A stretch of 32,498 nucleotides of DNA. Origin: Psychrobacter sp. 72-O-c. GTDB taxonomy: Bacteria; Pseudomonadota; Gammaproteobacteria; Pseudomonadales; Moraxellaceae. Location of the stretch: contig NZ_CAJHBI010000034.1 in the NCBI RefSeq assembly GCF_904846605.1, positions 1-32,498 on the forward strand, in the 5' to 3' direction. Below, one piece after another: positions 15,221 to 23,651 of the stretch (its first letter is position 1; each line of letters opens with the position of its first letter). A program made the translations under genes and the position numbers. The notes under the pieces were generated by a model that worked only from the letters and a program-made list of their open reading frames with translations, was not told the origin of the DNA and made no database searches.

Positions 15221-15310
15221 GGGGTAGTCCTTGTTATTAGAGTGAGGTAAAGTTATTAGAATAAAATAAACCGTAATATTAAAACGATTGCTTAGTAACA
15301 CCCTATCATA

Positions 15311-15349
15311 ACAACAAAAAATGACCCAATCAAAGCTGATGAGGTCATT
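15311..15349 (-). terminator. Terminator-like hairpin downstream of rlmKL
   Basis: AATGACC (15320-15326) pairs with GGTCATT (15343-15349), and inner TCA/TGA bases can pair too. The minus strand then runs into T's (complement of 15311-15320). It sits about 100 bp after the rlmKL stop codon. Confidence 0.6.
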
Positions 15350-15405
15350 ATGCTTTTTGATACAAATCTAAACTGTTTGCTCGGCTATTACGCAGCGTTA
15401 ATAAT

Positions 15406-15434
15406 GATTCCGTTCGATTGTGAGGAACGGAATC
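15406..15434. repeat. 10-bp inverted repeat just after rlmKL
   Basis: GATTCCGTTC (15406-15415) and GAACGGAATC (15425-15434) form a perfect stem with a 9-nt loop, 16 nt past the rlmKL stop codon. No T-run follows on the minus strand, so it is either an mRNA 3'-end stabiliser, part of a two-hairpin terminator with 15320-15349, or a protein-binding palindrome. Confidence 0.6.
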
Positions 15435-15450
15435 ACAGTTAATATTATCT

Positions 15451-17751
15451 CTAGTATTGAGCACTCTGACTGTGACGAATCTCAAAACTTTGATGGATGG
15501 GTTTTTTGACATTAAAATCAAAGCCAATGGTTTGTGGAGTAATGTCAATAATGTCATAACGTTCAGTCAGCTGCTCATCAAGCTCAAAACGAGTAAAGTT
15601 GTTCGAAAAATACAGTACCCCGTCAGCCGTCAAGCGGTTCATAGCGCGATTGATTAACGCCGCATGGTCACGCTGAACATCAAAGGTACCTTGGAATTTT
15701 TTCGAGTTCGAAAAGGTCGGTGGATCAATAAAGACAATATCGTATTGCTCAGTATTGTCTTTAATCCATTCAAAGATATCAGCGGCCACAAATTCATACT
15801 TACGACGGCTGACATCAAGCCCATTGAGCACAAAGTTCTGTTTGCCCCAGTCTAGATAATTCTGCGATAAATCAACACTAGTCACATTTTTCGCACCTGC
15901 CAAAGCTGCATGCACACTGGCGGTACAAGTATAAGCAAATAAATTCAATACCGCTTTACCGCGGCTATTCGCTTTGATGCGGGCGCGCATATTACGGTGA
16001 TCAATAAACAAACCGGTATCGAGATAGTCAGTAAAGTTGACGTAAAAATAAGCGCCATCTTCACGGGCGACGTAAAATTTACCCCGTTTTTCTGTTTGAC
16101 CTTGCTTGCTATATTGATCGTTGCCAGACTGGCGTGCCCGAGTTTTGATAAAGATTTGTTCACGGTTAATACCGAAGACTTCGCGGATACCCATCAAAGC
16201 TAAGTTAAAGCGTTTTCTAGCGGTCTCAGGTGGAATAGTTTTGGGCGGCGCATATTCTTGCACATGCACATAGTCGCCATATAAATCGATAGCGACTTTA
16301 AAATCGGGCAAATCGGCGTTGTAAACCCGTAGATTACTGACATTTTCTTTAGCGGCTTGTTTTTTGAGGCGCGCCAGATTTTTTTGCAAGCGATTGATAA
16401 AATCTTGACCTTCCTCAGACTCAATCTCACGCTTTTCAAAGCGACTCATTAAATGTCCTACTTGCCCAGCAATCAAATGACCGTGGCGGAAATAAACGGT
16501 AATCGCACCATTATGACAACGCAAGGTTTTTGGGTCTTTGATCGGCAAGATATCGACTTGTTCAACATTGGCGGCAAGGATGCCCAGCATAGGGTCAATA
16601 CCGCTACCGGCAAAGCTGTCTTGTAGAATAAGGCCTATCGCTTGATAAAGCGGTTTAATCATCTCTTCATCACCCAAACGCTCACCATAAGGTGGATTGG
16701 TGATGATTAGTGGGTTACTCAATCTACCGTCATTGACCATCGGACGTAGCGTGTTACTGAGTTGGTCGAGTGCTCGGGTTTCCAGATCTATAAGTGGTAG
16801 CAAGTCGTGCAGGCCGGCAGCAATCAAGTTCTTTTCCGTCGCGACAATCGCACCACTATCGGCATCAAAACCTAAGATAAGCGGTAGCGTGTCCGGTTGC
16901 TCACAGGCAATCGCTAAGCTCTCTCGAAAGCGTGTCTGTGCCTCATCAACCATCGCTAGCCATAACGTTTCATCATGATGTTGCCATTGATAGAAGCCAA
17001 ATTGATTGGCTGCTTTATCAATGCCCACCGCATAATCACAATGCATTAGTAACGCTTCGATAATGAAGGTCCCTGAGCCGCACATTGGATCGACTAGAGC
17101 ATTGTAGAAAGGTGCATTGCCTGCTTCATTTTTCTGGTGCCAACCGGCGCTATAGAGCAGGGCGGCCGCTAAGTTCTCTTTGAGTGGCGCATCGGTCATT
17201 GCTACGCGATACCCACGGCGGTGCAAGCTGGTACCGGATAAATCCAAATATAGCTCAGCTTGCTTGTCATTCACGGTCGCAAAAATAGCGAAATCTGGAT
17301 TTTTACTGTCTACATTAGGACGACTGTCATGAACTTCATTAAAGGTATCGGCAATGGCATCTTTGATACGTAGCATGGCAAATTGCTGACTGACTGCCAC
17401 GCGCTTATCAACAGACAGACGAATAGCAAAGGTCTGCTCTAAGCTGAATTGCTCAGTCCAATTGACCGATTTAGCCAAGCCATACAGCTGCTCTGCCACA
17501 TCATACTCGGCATTGATGTTCTTACGTTTAATCAGCATTAGTACCCGCGAGGCCACCCGTGACCAAAGACAAATCGTGTATAAGTCACGCAGCGTTCCGG
17601 TGACGGTAAGACGGCCCGTACTTTTGATCTCGCTGGCAATACCGAAGCTGGTCAGCTCAGTCTGTAGCGGTGCCTCAAGCCCATCGGCACAGGTGATAAT
17701 GAGGTCGAGCGACAATGCTAGTGAAGATGCGGGTAAGGTTTGTTCGGTCAT
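15451..17751 (-). CDS. rlmKL: RlmKL: bifunctional 23S rRNA methyltransferase (m2G2445 and m7G2069)
   Basis: 766 residues, longer than the 702 of E. coli. The N-terminal THUMP region is followed by the first Rossmann methyltransferase (RlmL part): DPMCGSGTFIIEALL for AdoMet binding and NPPYGERLGDEE as the catalytic NPPY loop. The C-terminal RlmK part has TDYLDTGLFIDHRNMR, NLFAYTCTASVHAALAGA, VTSVDLSQNYLDWGKQN and FIDPPTFSNSKKFQGTFDVQ. Both halves keep their AdoMet and catalytic signatures, so both activities are expected. The fusion is typical of gammaproteobacteria. No classical Shine-Dalgarno sequence is visible before the ATG at 17751. The gene is read alone, between the MscS gene upstream and terminator hairpins downstream. 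Confidence 0.96.
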   Translation of the reverse strand: MTEQTLPASSLALSLDLIITCADGLEAPLQTELTSFGIASEIKSTGRLTVTGTLRDLYTICLWSRVASRVLMLIKRKNINAEYDVAEQLYGLAKSVNWTEQFSLEQTFAIRLSVDKRVAVSQQFAMLRIKDAIADTFNEVHDSRPNVDSKNPDFAIFATVNDKQAELYLDLSGTSLHRRGYRVAMTDAPLKENLAAALLYSAGWHQKNEAGNAPFYNALVDPMCGSGTFIIEALLMHCDYAVGIDKAANQFGFYQWQHHDETLWLAMVDEAQTRFRESLAIACEQPDTLPLILGFDADSGAIVATEKNLIAAGLHDLLPLIDLETRALDQLSNTLRPMVNDGRLSNPLIITNPPYGERLGDEEMIKPLYQAIGLILQDSFAGSGIDPMLGILAANVEQVDILPIKDPKTLRCHNGAITVYFRHGHLIAGQVGHLMSRFEKREIESEEGQDFINRLQKNLARLKKQAAKENVSNLRVYNADLPDFKVAIDLYGDYVHVQEYAPPKTIPPETARKRFNLALMGIREVFGINREQIFIKTRARQSGNDQYSKQGQTEKRGKFYVAREDGAYFYVNFTDYLDTGLFIDHRNMRARIKANSRGKAVLNLFAYTCTASVHAALAGAKNVTSVDLSQNYLDWGKQNFVLNGLDVSRRKYEFVAADIFEWIKDNTEQYDIVFIDPPTFSNSKKFQGTFDVQRDHAALINRAMNRLTADGVLYFSNNFTRFELDEQLTERYDIIDITPQTIGFDFNVKKPIHQSFEIRHSQSAQY

Positions 17752-18010
17752 ACGGATACCTATGGGCTATTGTGTAAACTAAATGTATGTAAACTAAGCG
17801 TGCTAAATGGATTGCGCGAATAATGGAACGAGGTGTTCAACCGGTAATTTTACCATAATTTAAGAGCCTATTGTTGAGTGCACTTGCGCTTAAAGTGTGA
17901 TAGTCAATTGCAGTGTATTCAGATAGGTTTTTAAAAACAATAGCAAAACAACTATAGGAAAAAGGTGATAAGCGTTGGCGGGTTAATGAGCTAATAATCG
18001 GTTTATAAGA

Positions 18011-18059
18011 GACTAAAGACCCAAAGTCACACTATAGCCGTGGCTTTGGGTCTTTAGTC
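18011..18059. repeat. Long hairpin overlapping the 3' end of the MscS gene
   Basis: GACTAAAGACCCAAAG (18011-18026) and CTTTGGGTCTTTAGTC (18044-18059) form a 16-bp perfect stem. TCAC (18027-18030) with GTGG (18040-18043) extends it to 20 bp with one imperfect pair, leaving a 9-nt loop. The stop codon at 18032-18034 is in the loop, and the right arm encodes the last residues (LTKDPKPRL). There is no clean T-run on the minus strand. Confidence 0.8.
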
Positions 18060-19252
18060 AAGGAAATATTTGATGGATTGTCTGCGGTTACCAACTGAGT
18101 AGTAGTCGCAAACGGCTTAGTAGCAATAGGATAATCGACGTCTTTCGGCATCAGCAAGCGCATATGTGGGTAGGGGGTAGATATATTGGCGGCATCAAAG
18201 GCGCGTTTAATATCCTCCTGTAAGCCTTCTTTAATTTTGGGCATGCGAGCAACGGACGCTGGCTTGACCCAAAAGCGTACGATAAAGAAAATACCATATT
18301 CACCAATTTCCGCTACTGTCGCTGAAGATTCAGGGCGTCTCAATACGGTTTCACTATCAGTGAGTACCTGTAATATCACTTCTCGTGCGTTAGCGATATC
18401 ATCTTCAAAGGCGATGCGCATGCGTATATCAAAGCGGATAAAGTTCTTGGAAGTTAAATTAGTGACCTCAGAGGAGGCGACAGTGGAGTTTGGAACAATA
18501 ACCGTAATGTTGTCACGAGTTAAAATATGGGTAGTACGTAGCGAGATAACCACCACGCGCCCTTCATTATTGTTGATATTAATCCAATCACCAACCTCAA
18601 ATGATTGCTCAAGTAAAATGGTGATACCAGCAATAAAGTTAGCAAGCGTTGATTGCGCGGCAAAGCCCACTGCCAAACCGACAATACCCAAACCTGCAAT
18701 TAAGGAGACAATATCGAAGCCAAATTGCGCCATGACACTGGCAATACCAAGCGTCCAAATTAGTACTGATAGGATGTTCTTTAAGAGCTGCTCGATAGAG
18801 GCGTTAAGACCGTAATGCTGAAGTATCTTATGGATGATATGGCCGGATGATGTCCACAGCACATAATAGATGCCTGCCCAAATACTGGCTTTCGCAGTCG
18901 CTTTGACGGTACTGGGCTCAAAGTTAATCTGACTCATTATTGCAATCAAACTAGCAACAACCCACACATAACGCAATATAGAACGGGCAATTTTGGCGCG
19001 GCGATCATTAAGGTGAAAACGTGCTTTATTGTGTTCGATAATATAAGTGGTCAGCCAATAAAAAAATCCCAACACCGCAAGCAGTATGAGGATTTTAATA
19101 CCGGTGCTAACGAGCTCTACAGTATAGGATGACCAATCAATAGACTCTTCTTCTACTGAGCCACCAATCGCAAGGTAAAGACTGGTATGTAGATCACGAA
19201 TAATCTCTTGGAAAAAATCAGTAATACCAGCGATTGCCATTATCTCATCCAT
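18032..19252 (-). CDS. MscS-family mechanosensitive channel
   Basis: 406 residues. Four hydrophobic segments precede the domain; the pore-lining helix is in LIAGLGIVGLAVGFAAQSTLANFIAG, split here as GLGIVGLAVGFAAQ (Gly/Ala-rich TM3) then STLANFIAGITILLEQSF. The beta domain follows with FEVGDWININNNEGRVV, ISLRTTHILTRDN and VPNSTV, and then the alpha/beta C-terminal domain. Such channels open under membrane tension on osmotic downshift and release solutes from the cytoplasm. It is larger than E. coli MscS (286 residues), with an extra N-terminal membrane helix and a disordered tail of about 35 residues. An ATG four codons later (19240) with GGATGAG just upstream is an alternative start. Confidence 0.93.
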   Translation of the reverse strand: MDEIMAIAGITDFFQEIIRDLHTSLYLAIGGSVEEESIDWSSYTVELVSTGIKILILLAVLGFFYWLTTYIIEHNKARFHLNDRRAKIARSILRYVWVVASLIAIMSQINFEPSTVKATAKASIWAGIYYVLWTSSGHIIHKILQHYGLNASIEQLLKNILSVLIWTLGIASVMAQFGFDIVSLIAGLGIVGLAVGFAAQSTLANFIAGITILLEQSFEVGDWININNNEGRVVVISLRTTHILTRDNITVIVPNSTVASSEVTNLTSKNFIRFDIRMRIAFEDDIANAREVILQVLTDSETVLRRPESSATVAEIGEYGIFFIVRFWVKPASVARMPKIKEGLQEDIKRAFDAANISTPYPHMRLLMPKDVDYPIATKPFATTTQLVTADNPSNISLTKDPKPRL

Positions 19253-19307
19253 GGGGGTTTTAGTATTAATACTGCTTTAAGCTTTAAAAGTGTAACTGAG
19301 CCATCGC

Positions 19308-20798
19308 CTAAAAGCTATGTTCCTGTGTTGACTGAGGTTGATGAGGAATAGTCATCTTATCTTGGACCTCACGTAGCGCGGTACGCAGTCCTTCAAGAAT
19401 GGTCGGATGATAAAAAGGCATTTCTAGCACAGATTCGATGCACAATTCGTTAGTAATCGCCAGCGCCAAGATATGAGCAATATACTCGGCATCCGGTCCT
19501 ACCATACTGGCGCCTAGAACTTTATTGGTCTCTTTGCAACCATAAACATGCAACAGTCCGCAGTTAACCCCCATAATGCGGCTACGGCCTTGATTGTCAA
19601 AGCTGACTTTGCCAGTGACCTGTTGGCGCTCTGATTGTTCAATCTCTGGCATTGACATGCCGATAGTGGCAATTTGCGGCTCACAAAAGACAATAGACAA
19701 TGGAATAGAAGGCGGGCGTATATAGGCAGCGGTGTTATCAGTGCAAATGTCACTACCTGCGCTAAAGCCTTCATCGCTAGCGACGTGAAGTAGGGGGATA
19801 TGAGCATTGGCATCACCAACAATATAAACATCCAAGTCGCCAATCTGACCAGTGTTTATATCTAAGTCTTTCGGGCGATTTTTATCGTCCAGCTCAACGC
19901 CTAGATTTTCGATACCCAGCTGTGCAATATTATTGCGGCGTCCGGTCGCCACAATGACGTAATCGCCTTGCCACTGTTGCGCTTTGCCATCGCTGTCTTT
20001 ATATTTAATAAAGGCTGTTAGGGGTCCGTCATCAGTTTGTGTATCGGCTATATGAGTACCAACATCTTCAACTTCGCTGTTTAGCTGCATAGTCAGCTCA
20101 TGACCCAAACACTCGATCGCTTTTTTGTTAATATCGTCATCTTGTAGACCGCCGACCCGATTGGCGCGGTTGAATAAAGTCACTGCCACGCCTAGACGAG
20201 TAAATGCTTGTGCGAGCTCTAAGCCAACCGCCCCTGCACCAATCACCGCCATTGATGCCGGCAAATCTGTCAGTTCAAAAACAATATCGGAGGTTAGTAG
20301 GGTATTACCTAGTTTGTCCGCCCAGCCCTCTGGAATGAATGGCAAACTGCCCGTTGCCACAATGATTTTATCGGCTTTAATCAGCTCATCATTGACTTCA
20401 ATCAGACCTTGCTCATTAATATGGGCGCGTCCTGATATTTTTTTATCCTCAGGCCAGCTCTCGACTTGCTGTTCGAGGAAACTGGCAAAGCGGTTGCGCT
20501 CTGACTGAACGCGAGCCATTACTTGTTTGCCGTCTATTCTTACATCGGCATGGATACCAAACTGGTTAGAGTTCTTGGCCTCATGAGCACGAGCGGCAGC
20601 AGCAATCAGTAGCTTACTTGGCATACAGCCGACAGTCGCGCAAGTGGTGGTCCAAAAGCCATCATTAATAATGACAAGATCTTCAGTGGTTTTACTGGCT
20701 TGGGTAAAGGCGTTTTGTCCTGCCGTGCCTGCCCCAATGATGGCGACAGAGACTTTACGAGTAACCTTATTGGACGTGCTATCAGATTGTTCAGTCAT
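19308..20798 (-). CDS. Dihydrolipoamide dehydrogenase-like FAD disulfide reductase
   Basis: 496 residues from the ATG at 20796-20798, with GGGA 5 nt upstream. The frame extends to a GTG at 20882, but those residues are not conserved. FAD binding: VAIIGAGTAGQNA. Redox-active CX4C: CATVGCMPSK. NAD(P) binding: AVIGAGAVGLELAQAF. Second FAD motif: VYIVGDANAHIPLLH. Interface: FYHPTILEGL, where the usual catalytic HPTxxE is kept. It is a pyridine nucleotide-disulfide oxidoreductase of the Lpd/SthA-like group. No E2 or E1 gene lies nearby, so it may be a general disulfide or quinone reductase rather than the complex-bound E3. The substrate is not set by sequence alone. Confidence 0.88.
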   Translation of the reverse strand: MTEQSDSTSNKVTRKVSVAIIGAGTAGQNAFTQASKTTEDLVIINDGFWTTTCATVGCMPSKLLIAAAARAHEAKNSNQFGIHADVRIDGKQVMARVQSERNRFASFLEQQVESWPEDKKISGRAHINEQGLIEVNDELIKADKIIVATGSLPFIPEGWADKLGNTLLTSDIVFELTDLPASMAVIGAGAVGLELAQAFTRLGVAVTLFNRANRVGGLQDDDINKKAIECLGHELTMQLNSEVEDVGTHIADTQTDDGPLTAFIKYKDSDGKAQQWQGDYVIVATGRRNNIAQLGIENLGVELDDKNRPKDLDINTGQIGDLDVYIVGDANAHIPLLHVASDEGFSAGSDICTDNTAAYIRPPSIPLSIVFCEPQIATIGMSMPEIEQSERQQVTGKVSFDNQGRSRIMGVNCGLLHVYGCKETNKVLGASMVGPDAEYIAHILALAITNELCIESVLEMPFYHPTILEGLRTALREVQDKMTIPHQPQSTQEHSF

Positions 20799-21059
20799 AT
20801 TATTCCCAACTATTGAGTTATTAGTATTTGATATTTTAATAAGCAGTAATTTTGACAACAGGATCTGATAATAAAGTATCACTACAAATTACGCAGCAGG
20901 ATAAGCGTAGCAAGCTGTTGCAAAAATGTGTAACCCTAACCGTACTTAAAGTCGATAACTGACCTTACAATGCTAGATTAAAGCAACGCCACAGTGAGTT
21001 ATCACGGAGCTAGTATTGCTAAGAGGTACTAAAGGTTACTCAGAGACTATTAAGGATTA

Positions 21060-21557
21060 CTAAGGGGCCAATGTGGTCAACAGGCGCTCGGCATAATCTT
21101 TTGCACGCAGGTTACGCTGCGCATGGGTAAGCACACCATTTTTATCAAATACAAATGCGGAGCGTACCAGTCCAATAGTCGTCTTACCGTACATATTTTT
21201 TTCTTTAATCACTTCAAAATACTGGCATAGTTTTTCATCGCCATCACTGATAAGTGGAATTTGTAAATCGTGTTTAGCAATGAACTTTTCATGCAATTCA
21301 ACGCTGTCACGTGATACCCCAATAATATCGTAACCTAAGTCGTCAAAGGCATTGATACTGGCGGTAAAGTCGATAGCTTGGGTGGTGCAGCCGGGAGTAT
21401 TGTCTTTTGGATAAAAATATAGAATCAATCCTTTATTCGTATTCTGAACCAGCTCTTTTAGGCTAATGTCATCATGGATGAAATTGCCATCTAACTCACG
21501 TACTATCGTGACTGGAAAATCGGGTAATGCAAGCACTTCAGTAGTGGGTTTGGCCAT
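21060..21557 (-). CDS. bcp: Thioredoxin-dependent peroxiredoxin, Bcp/PrxQ type
   Basis: 165 residues. The peroxidatic site is FYPKDNTPGCTTQ with Cys57 in the PxxxTxxC context. The second Cys usually found five residues later is missing, replaced in AIDF. Another Cys at 111 (EKLCQYF) could act as resolving Cys, as in other PrxQ subtypes, or the enzyme works as a 1-Cys form. Also visible: DIIGVSRDSVELHEKF and the conserved Arg in GLVRSAFVFDKNG. It reduces hydrogen and alkyl peroxides in the cytoplasm. AAGGA precedes the start. It is read alone, about 260 bp upstream of the flavoprotein reductase on the same strand, so a shared oxidative stress role is plausible but not proven. Confidence 0.93.
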   Translation of the reverse strand: MAKPTTEVLALPDFPVTIVRELDGNFIHDDISLKELVQNTNKGLILYFYPKDNTPGCTTQAIDFTASINAFDDLGYDIIGVSRDSVELHEKFIAKHDLQIPLISDGDEKLCQYFEVIKEKNMYGKTTIGLVRSAFVFDKNGVLTHAQRNLRAKDYAERLLTTLAP

Positions 21558-21672
21558 GATAAATTCCTTGTTGTGTTTATATTTATGTTTCTCTTATTCG
21601 TTAGTCGTGGCTGCTAATAACCAGTAGATTCTAAGTCTTACACTTTACCCCGGTATTGGCAACTACCGGCAA

Positions 21673-21704
21673 CAAAAAAAGACTGACGATTGTCAGTCTT
21701 TCTT
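21673..21704. terminator. Rho-independent terminator downstream of the small Cys protein gene
   Basis: AAAGACTGAC (21678-21687) pairs with GTCAGTCTTT (21692-21701) around a 4-nt loop, with an A-run before and T's after. It ends transcription from 21742 on the minus strand. Confidence 0.88.
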
Positions 21705-21741
21705 ATTGTATCTTGTTTGTCGGACTGCTTTACTAATCGAT

Positions 21742-22071
21742 TTAAGCGGGCTTTTGTGGCTGTTTGAGATCCAGCCCCACAGTACATTGCTGCAAGTCTT
21801 TCTGCATCTTTTTCACGTATGGTAGCGAAGAAGGATCTTTTTTGTCTTGCGCGTAGCTTTCGATTTCCCACATTTGACCGATGGTCATTTTGCTGCGGAC
21901 ACCAATGGTACAGCTACATAGCTTGGTGGCTGTATTTTGGTCAGCGACTTTATACTTTACGGCGCCACTGACACAAGTGTTAATGTTGTTTTGTTTAATG
22001 TCGATAGCGTTTGCTTGCGGCATGGCGATAAAACCAATTAGCGCTAAGGGTAGTATTTGTAATAACTTCAT
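21742..22071 (-). CDS. Small exported protein with four cysteines, function unknown
   Basis: 109 residues. A typical signal peptide: K2, hydrophobic core LLQILPLALIGFIAM, and ANA before a likely cleavage after residue 22. The mature part of about 87 residues has Cys at 33, 52, 54 and 96 (including CSC), enough for two disulfides, and ends in a Lys/Pro/Gln tail. It should be periplasmic. I do not recognise a family. GAGG precedes the ATG, and its own terminator lies 40 bp downstream. The gene is flanked by bcp downstream and queC upstream on the same strand, with a 470-bp gap on the queC side. Confidence 0.7.
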   Translation of the reverse strand: MKLLQILPLALIGFIAMPQANAIDIKQNNINTCVSGAVKYKVADQNTATKLCSCTIGVRSKMTIGQMWEIESYAQDKKDPSSLPYVKKMQKDLQQCTVGLDLKQPQKPA

Positions 22072-22543
22072 AAATATCCTCTTACGGGCAGTGTCAATAA
22101 AATAAAAAATTAAAACAATGATAAAAATTGATAAATAAAAAACGATGTCATGTCATTAAGTATTTTTTGTCTAATGATATGTATTTCTCGATTAATATTA
22201 AATAGTATCAGTCCAGTAAGACCAAAATAACCGCACCTACCATAACAAGTATACCTGCTAAAGAAAACCGCGCGCGTGCTGTGATGATGCAAGTGAATGT
22301 TACGCTTATATTTATTTATTTCATGCTAATTAGGCGCTAAGCAGTATTTAACATCATCAATTCTAAATAATATGTGACTATGTACACCGTGATATATCGT
22401 GGCTGGAAAATCTTACTTACTTATTGCAGCCTCTCTTCAGAGGCAGGATAAGTTTCTTTCAGCGATTAGTAATAGATGCAAGGTGTCATATTCTTACAAA
22501 GTTAGTGCTAAGTTTTAGAAAGTTGACAATAAGCTTTATAAAA
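22072..22543. other. Intergenic region upstream of the small Cys protein gene
   Basis: About 470 AT-rich bases. I see no gene, RNA or strong hairpin. A promoter for the exported protein should lie near 22080-22200. Confidence 0.5.
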
Positions 22544-23338
22544 TCAATATTGAGGCTGATAATGAGTCGGATCAGCGATACCTACTTGCTTAAAGCCTTG
22601 ACGGCGTAGCGCGCAGCTGTCACACATACCGCACGCACGACCTTGACTGTCGGCTTGGTAGCAAGAGATGGTTTGTCCATAATCAACCCCAAGTGTTAAA
22701 CCAAGCTCAATGGTTTGCGCCTTTGATAACTGTTGTAATGGGGTTTGAATACTTAAATGATGACCGGTGACGCCAGCTTTGGTGGCTAGATTGGCCATGT
22801 GTTCAAAGGCTGCGATATATTCAGGACGGCAGTCGGGGTAGCCGGAGTAATCGACTGAGCTGACCCCAATGACGATATGATTGGCATCTGCTACTTCAGC
22901 GACCGCGAGGGCATAAGATAAAAATATGGTATTACGCGCTGGCACATAAGTATTCGGGATGGCATCGTTATCGATCTCGTCACGTTTTTTGTTAGGGAAC
23001 TTATCGGCATCACCGTCAGGTACGATCATGCTATGGTCTGTCAATGAGGAGCCGCCCAGTTGAGCGATATCAATATCAATAATACGGTGGGTAACGCCTG
23101 CGGTCTCCGCAATGGTTTTTGCGGCAACAAGCTCGCTATTATGACGCTGACCATAGTCAAAGCTAACCGCAGTCACAGCAGCATAACGCGCCTTTGCCCA
23201 ATACAGGCAAGTGACAGAGTCGAGCCCACCAGATAGCAGCACGACAGCGTTTTGGTTTTTCTCAAAATCAGTAGAGGTAGAGTTAGTTACTTGGTTAGAC
23301 GAGGTAGACTGCAGCGTATCTTCGATCATGGGGGTCAT
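22544..23338 (-). CDS. queC: QueC, 7-cyano-7-deazaguanine synthase
   Basis: 264 residues from the ATG at 23336-23338; a TTG at 23356 in the same frame is a possible earlier start. The PP-loop ATPase motif is [15 protein letters not shown]. Other family signatures are [42 protein letters not shown] and [13 protein letters not shown]. The zinc-binding cysteines are in [18 protein letters not shown]. It converts 7-carboxy-7-deazaguanine to preQ0 in the queuosine pathway. About 35 unconserved Ser/Thr-rich residues precede the domain. Neighbouring queuosine genes are not in the window. It is divergent from ttcA, another tRNA modification gene. Confidence 0.95.
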   Translation of the reverse strand: MTPMIEDTLQSTSSNQVTNSTSTDFEKNQNAVVLLSGGLDSVTCLYWAKARYAAVTAVSFDYGQRHNSELVAAKTIAETAGVTHRIIDIDIAQLGGSSLTDHSMIVPDGDADKFPNKKRDEIDNDAIPNTYVPARNTIFLSYALAVAEVADANHIVIGVSSVDYSGYPDCRPEYIAAFEHMANLATKAGVTGHHLSIQTPLQQLSKAQTIELGLTLGVDYGQTISCYQADSQGRACGMCDSCALRRQGFKQVGIADPTHYQPQY

Positions 23339-23651
23339 AGTAGGGTCTGTTATCAATTGGCTTAAAAGGTCTATTTTAGCAAAATTACCGCTATTACAAA
23401 ACCATCAAAGCTATTAACGCTATCAAAAAATACGATACAGACTAGGTTGTCAGTATTTCAGTTATATCTAAGTAGGGTATTTGCACACTACAGCATTTAA
23501 TTTGATAATTTAATGCCATTTTTCAATATGTTAGCAAGTTTTGTTATAATGCCGCGACTTGTAGTCCTATCTTTGGCGCTGCTGTACGCTTAACTGCACA
23601 GCACTAACCGCCTTATAGCAAAATCACTATTGTAAAAAAGATGAGTAATTT
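23339..23651. other. Divergent promoter region between queC and ttcA
   Basis: 313 bp without a gene. It contains the extended -10 described at 23542-23550. Immediately before ttcA, ATGAGTAATTTATGA encodes a four-residue frame (MSNL) whose stop overlaps the ttcA start by ATGA. Confidence 0.55.
23542..23550 (+). promoter_or_regulatory. Extended -10 promoter element for ttcA
   Basis: TGTTATAAT contains the TG plus one base and perfect TATAAT of an extended -10. No good -35 is needed or seen. Transcription would begin near 23557 and give a leader of about 95 nt. Confidence 0.55.

Noticed and set aside
14645..15301. 218-codon version of the terD-like gene
   Set aside because: The extra 27 residues are not found in TerD proteins, and the ribosome binding site is placed for the ATG at 15218-15220.
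21638..21871. 77-codon minus-strand frame
   Set aside because: It overlaps the exported Cys protein gene in another frame and runs through its terminator.
22110..22292. 60-codon minus-strand frame upstream of the small Cys protein
   Set aside because: Low-complexity hydrophobic and aromatic translation in an AT-rich gap; no ribosome binding site or conserved motif.
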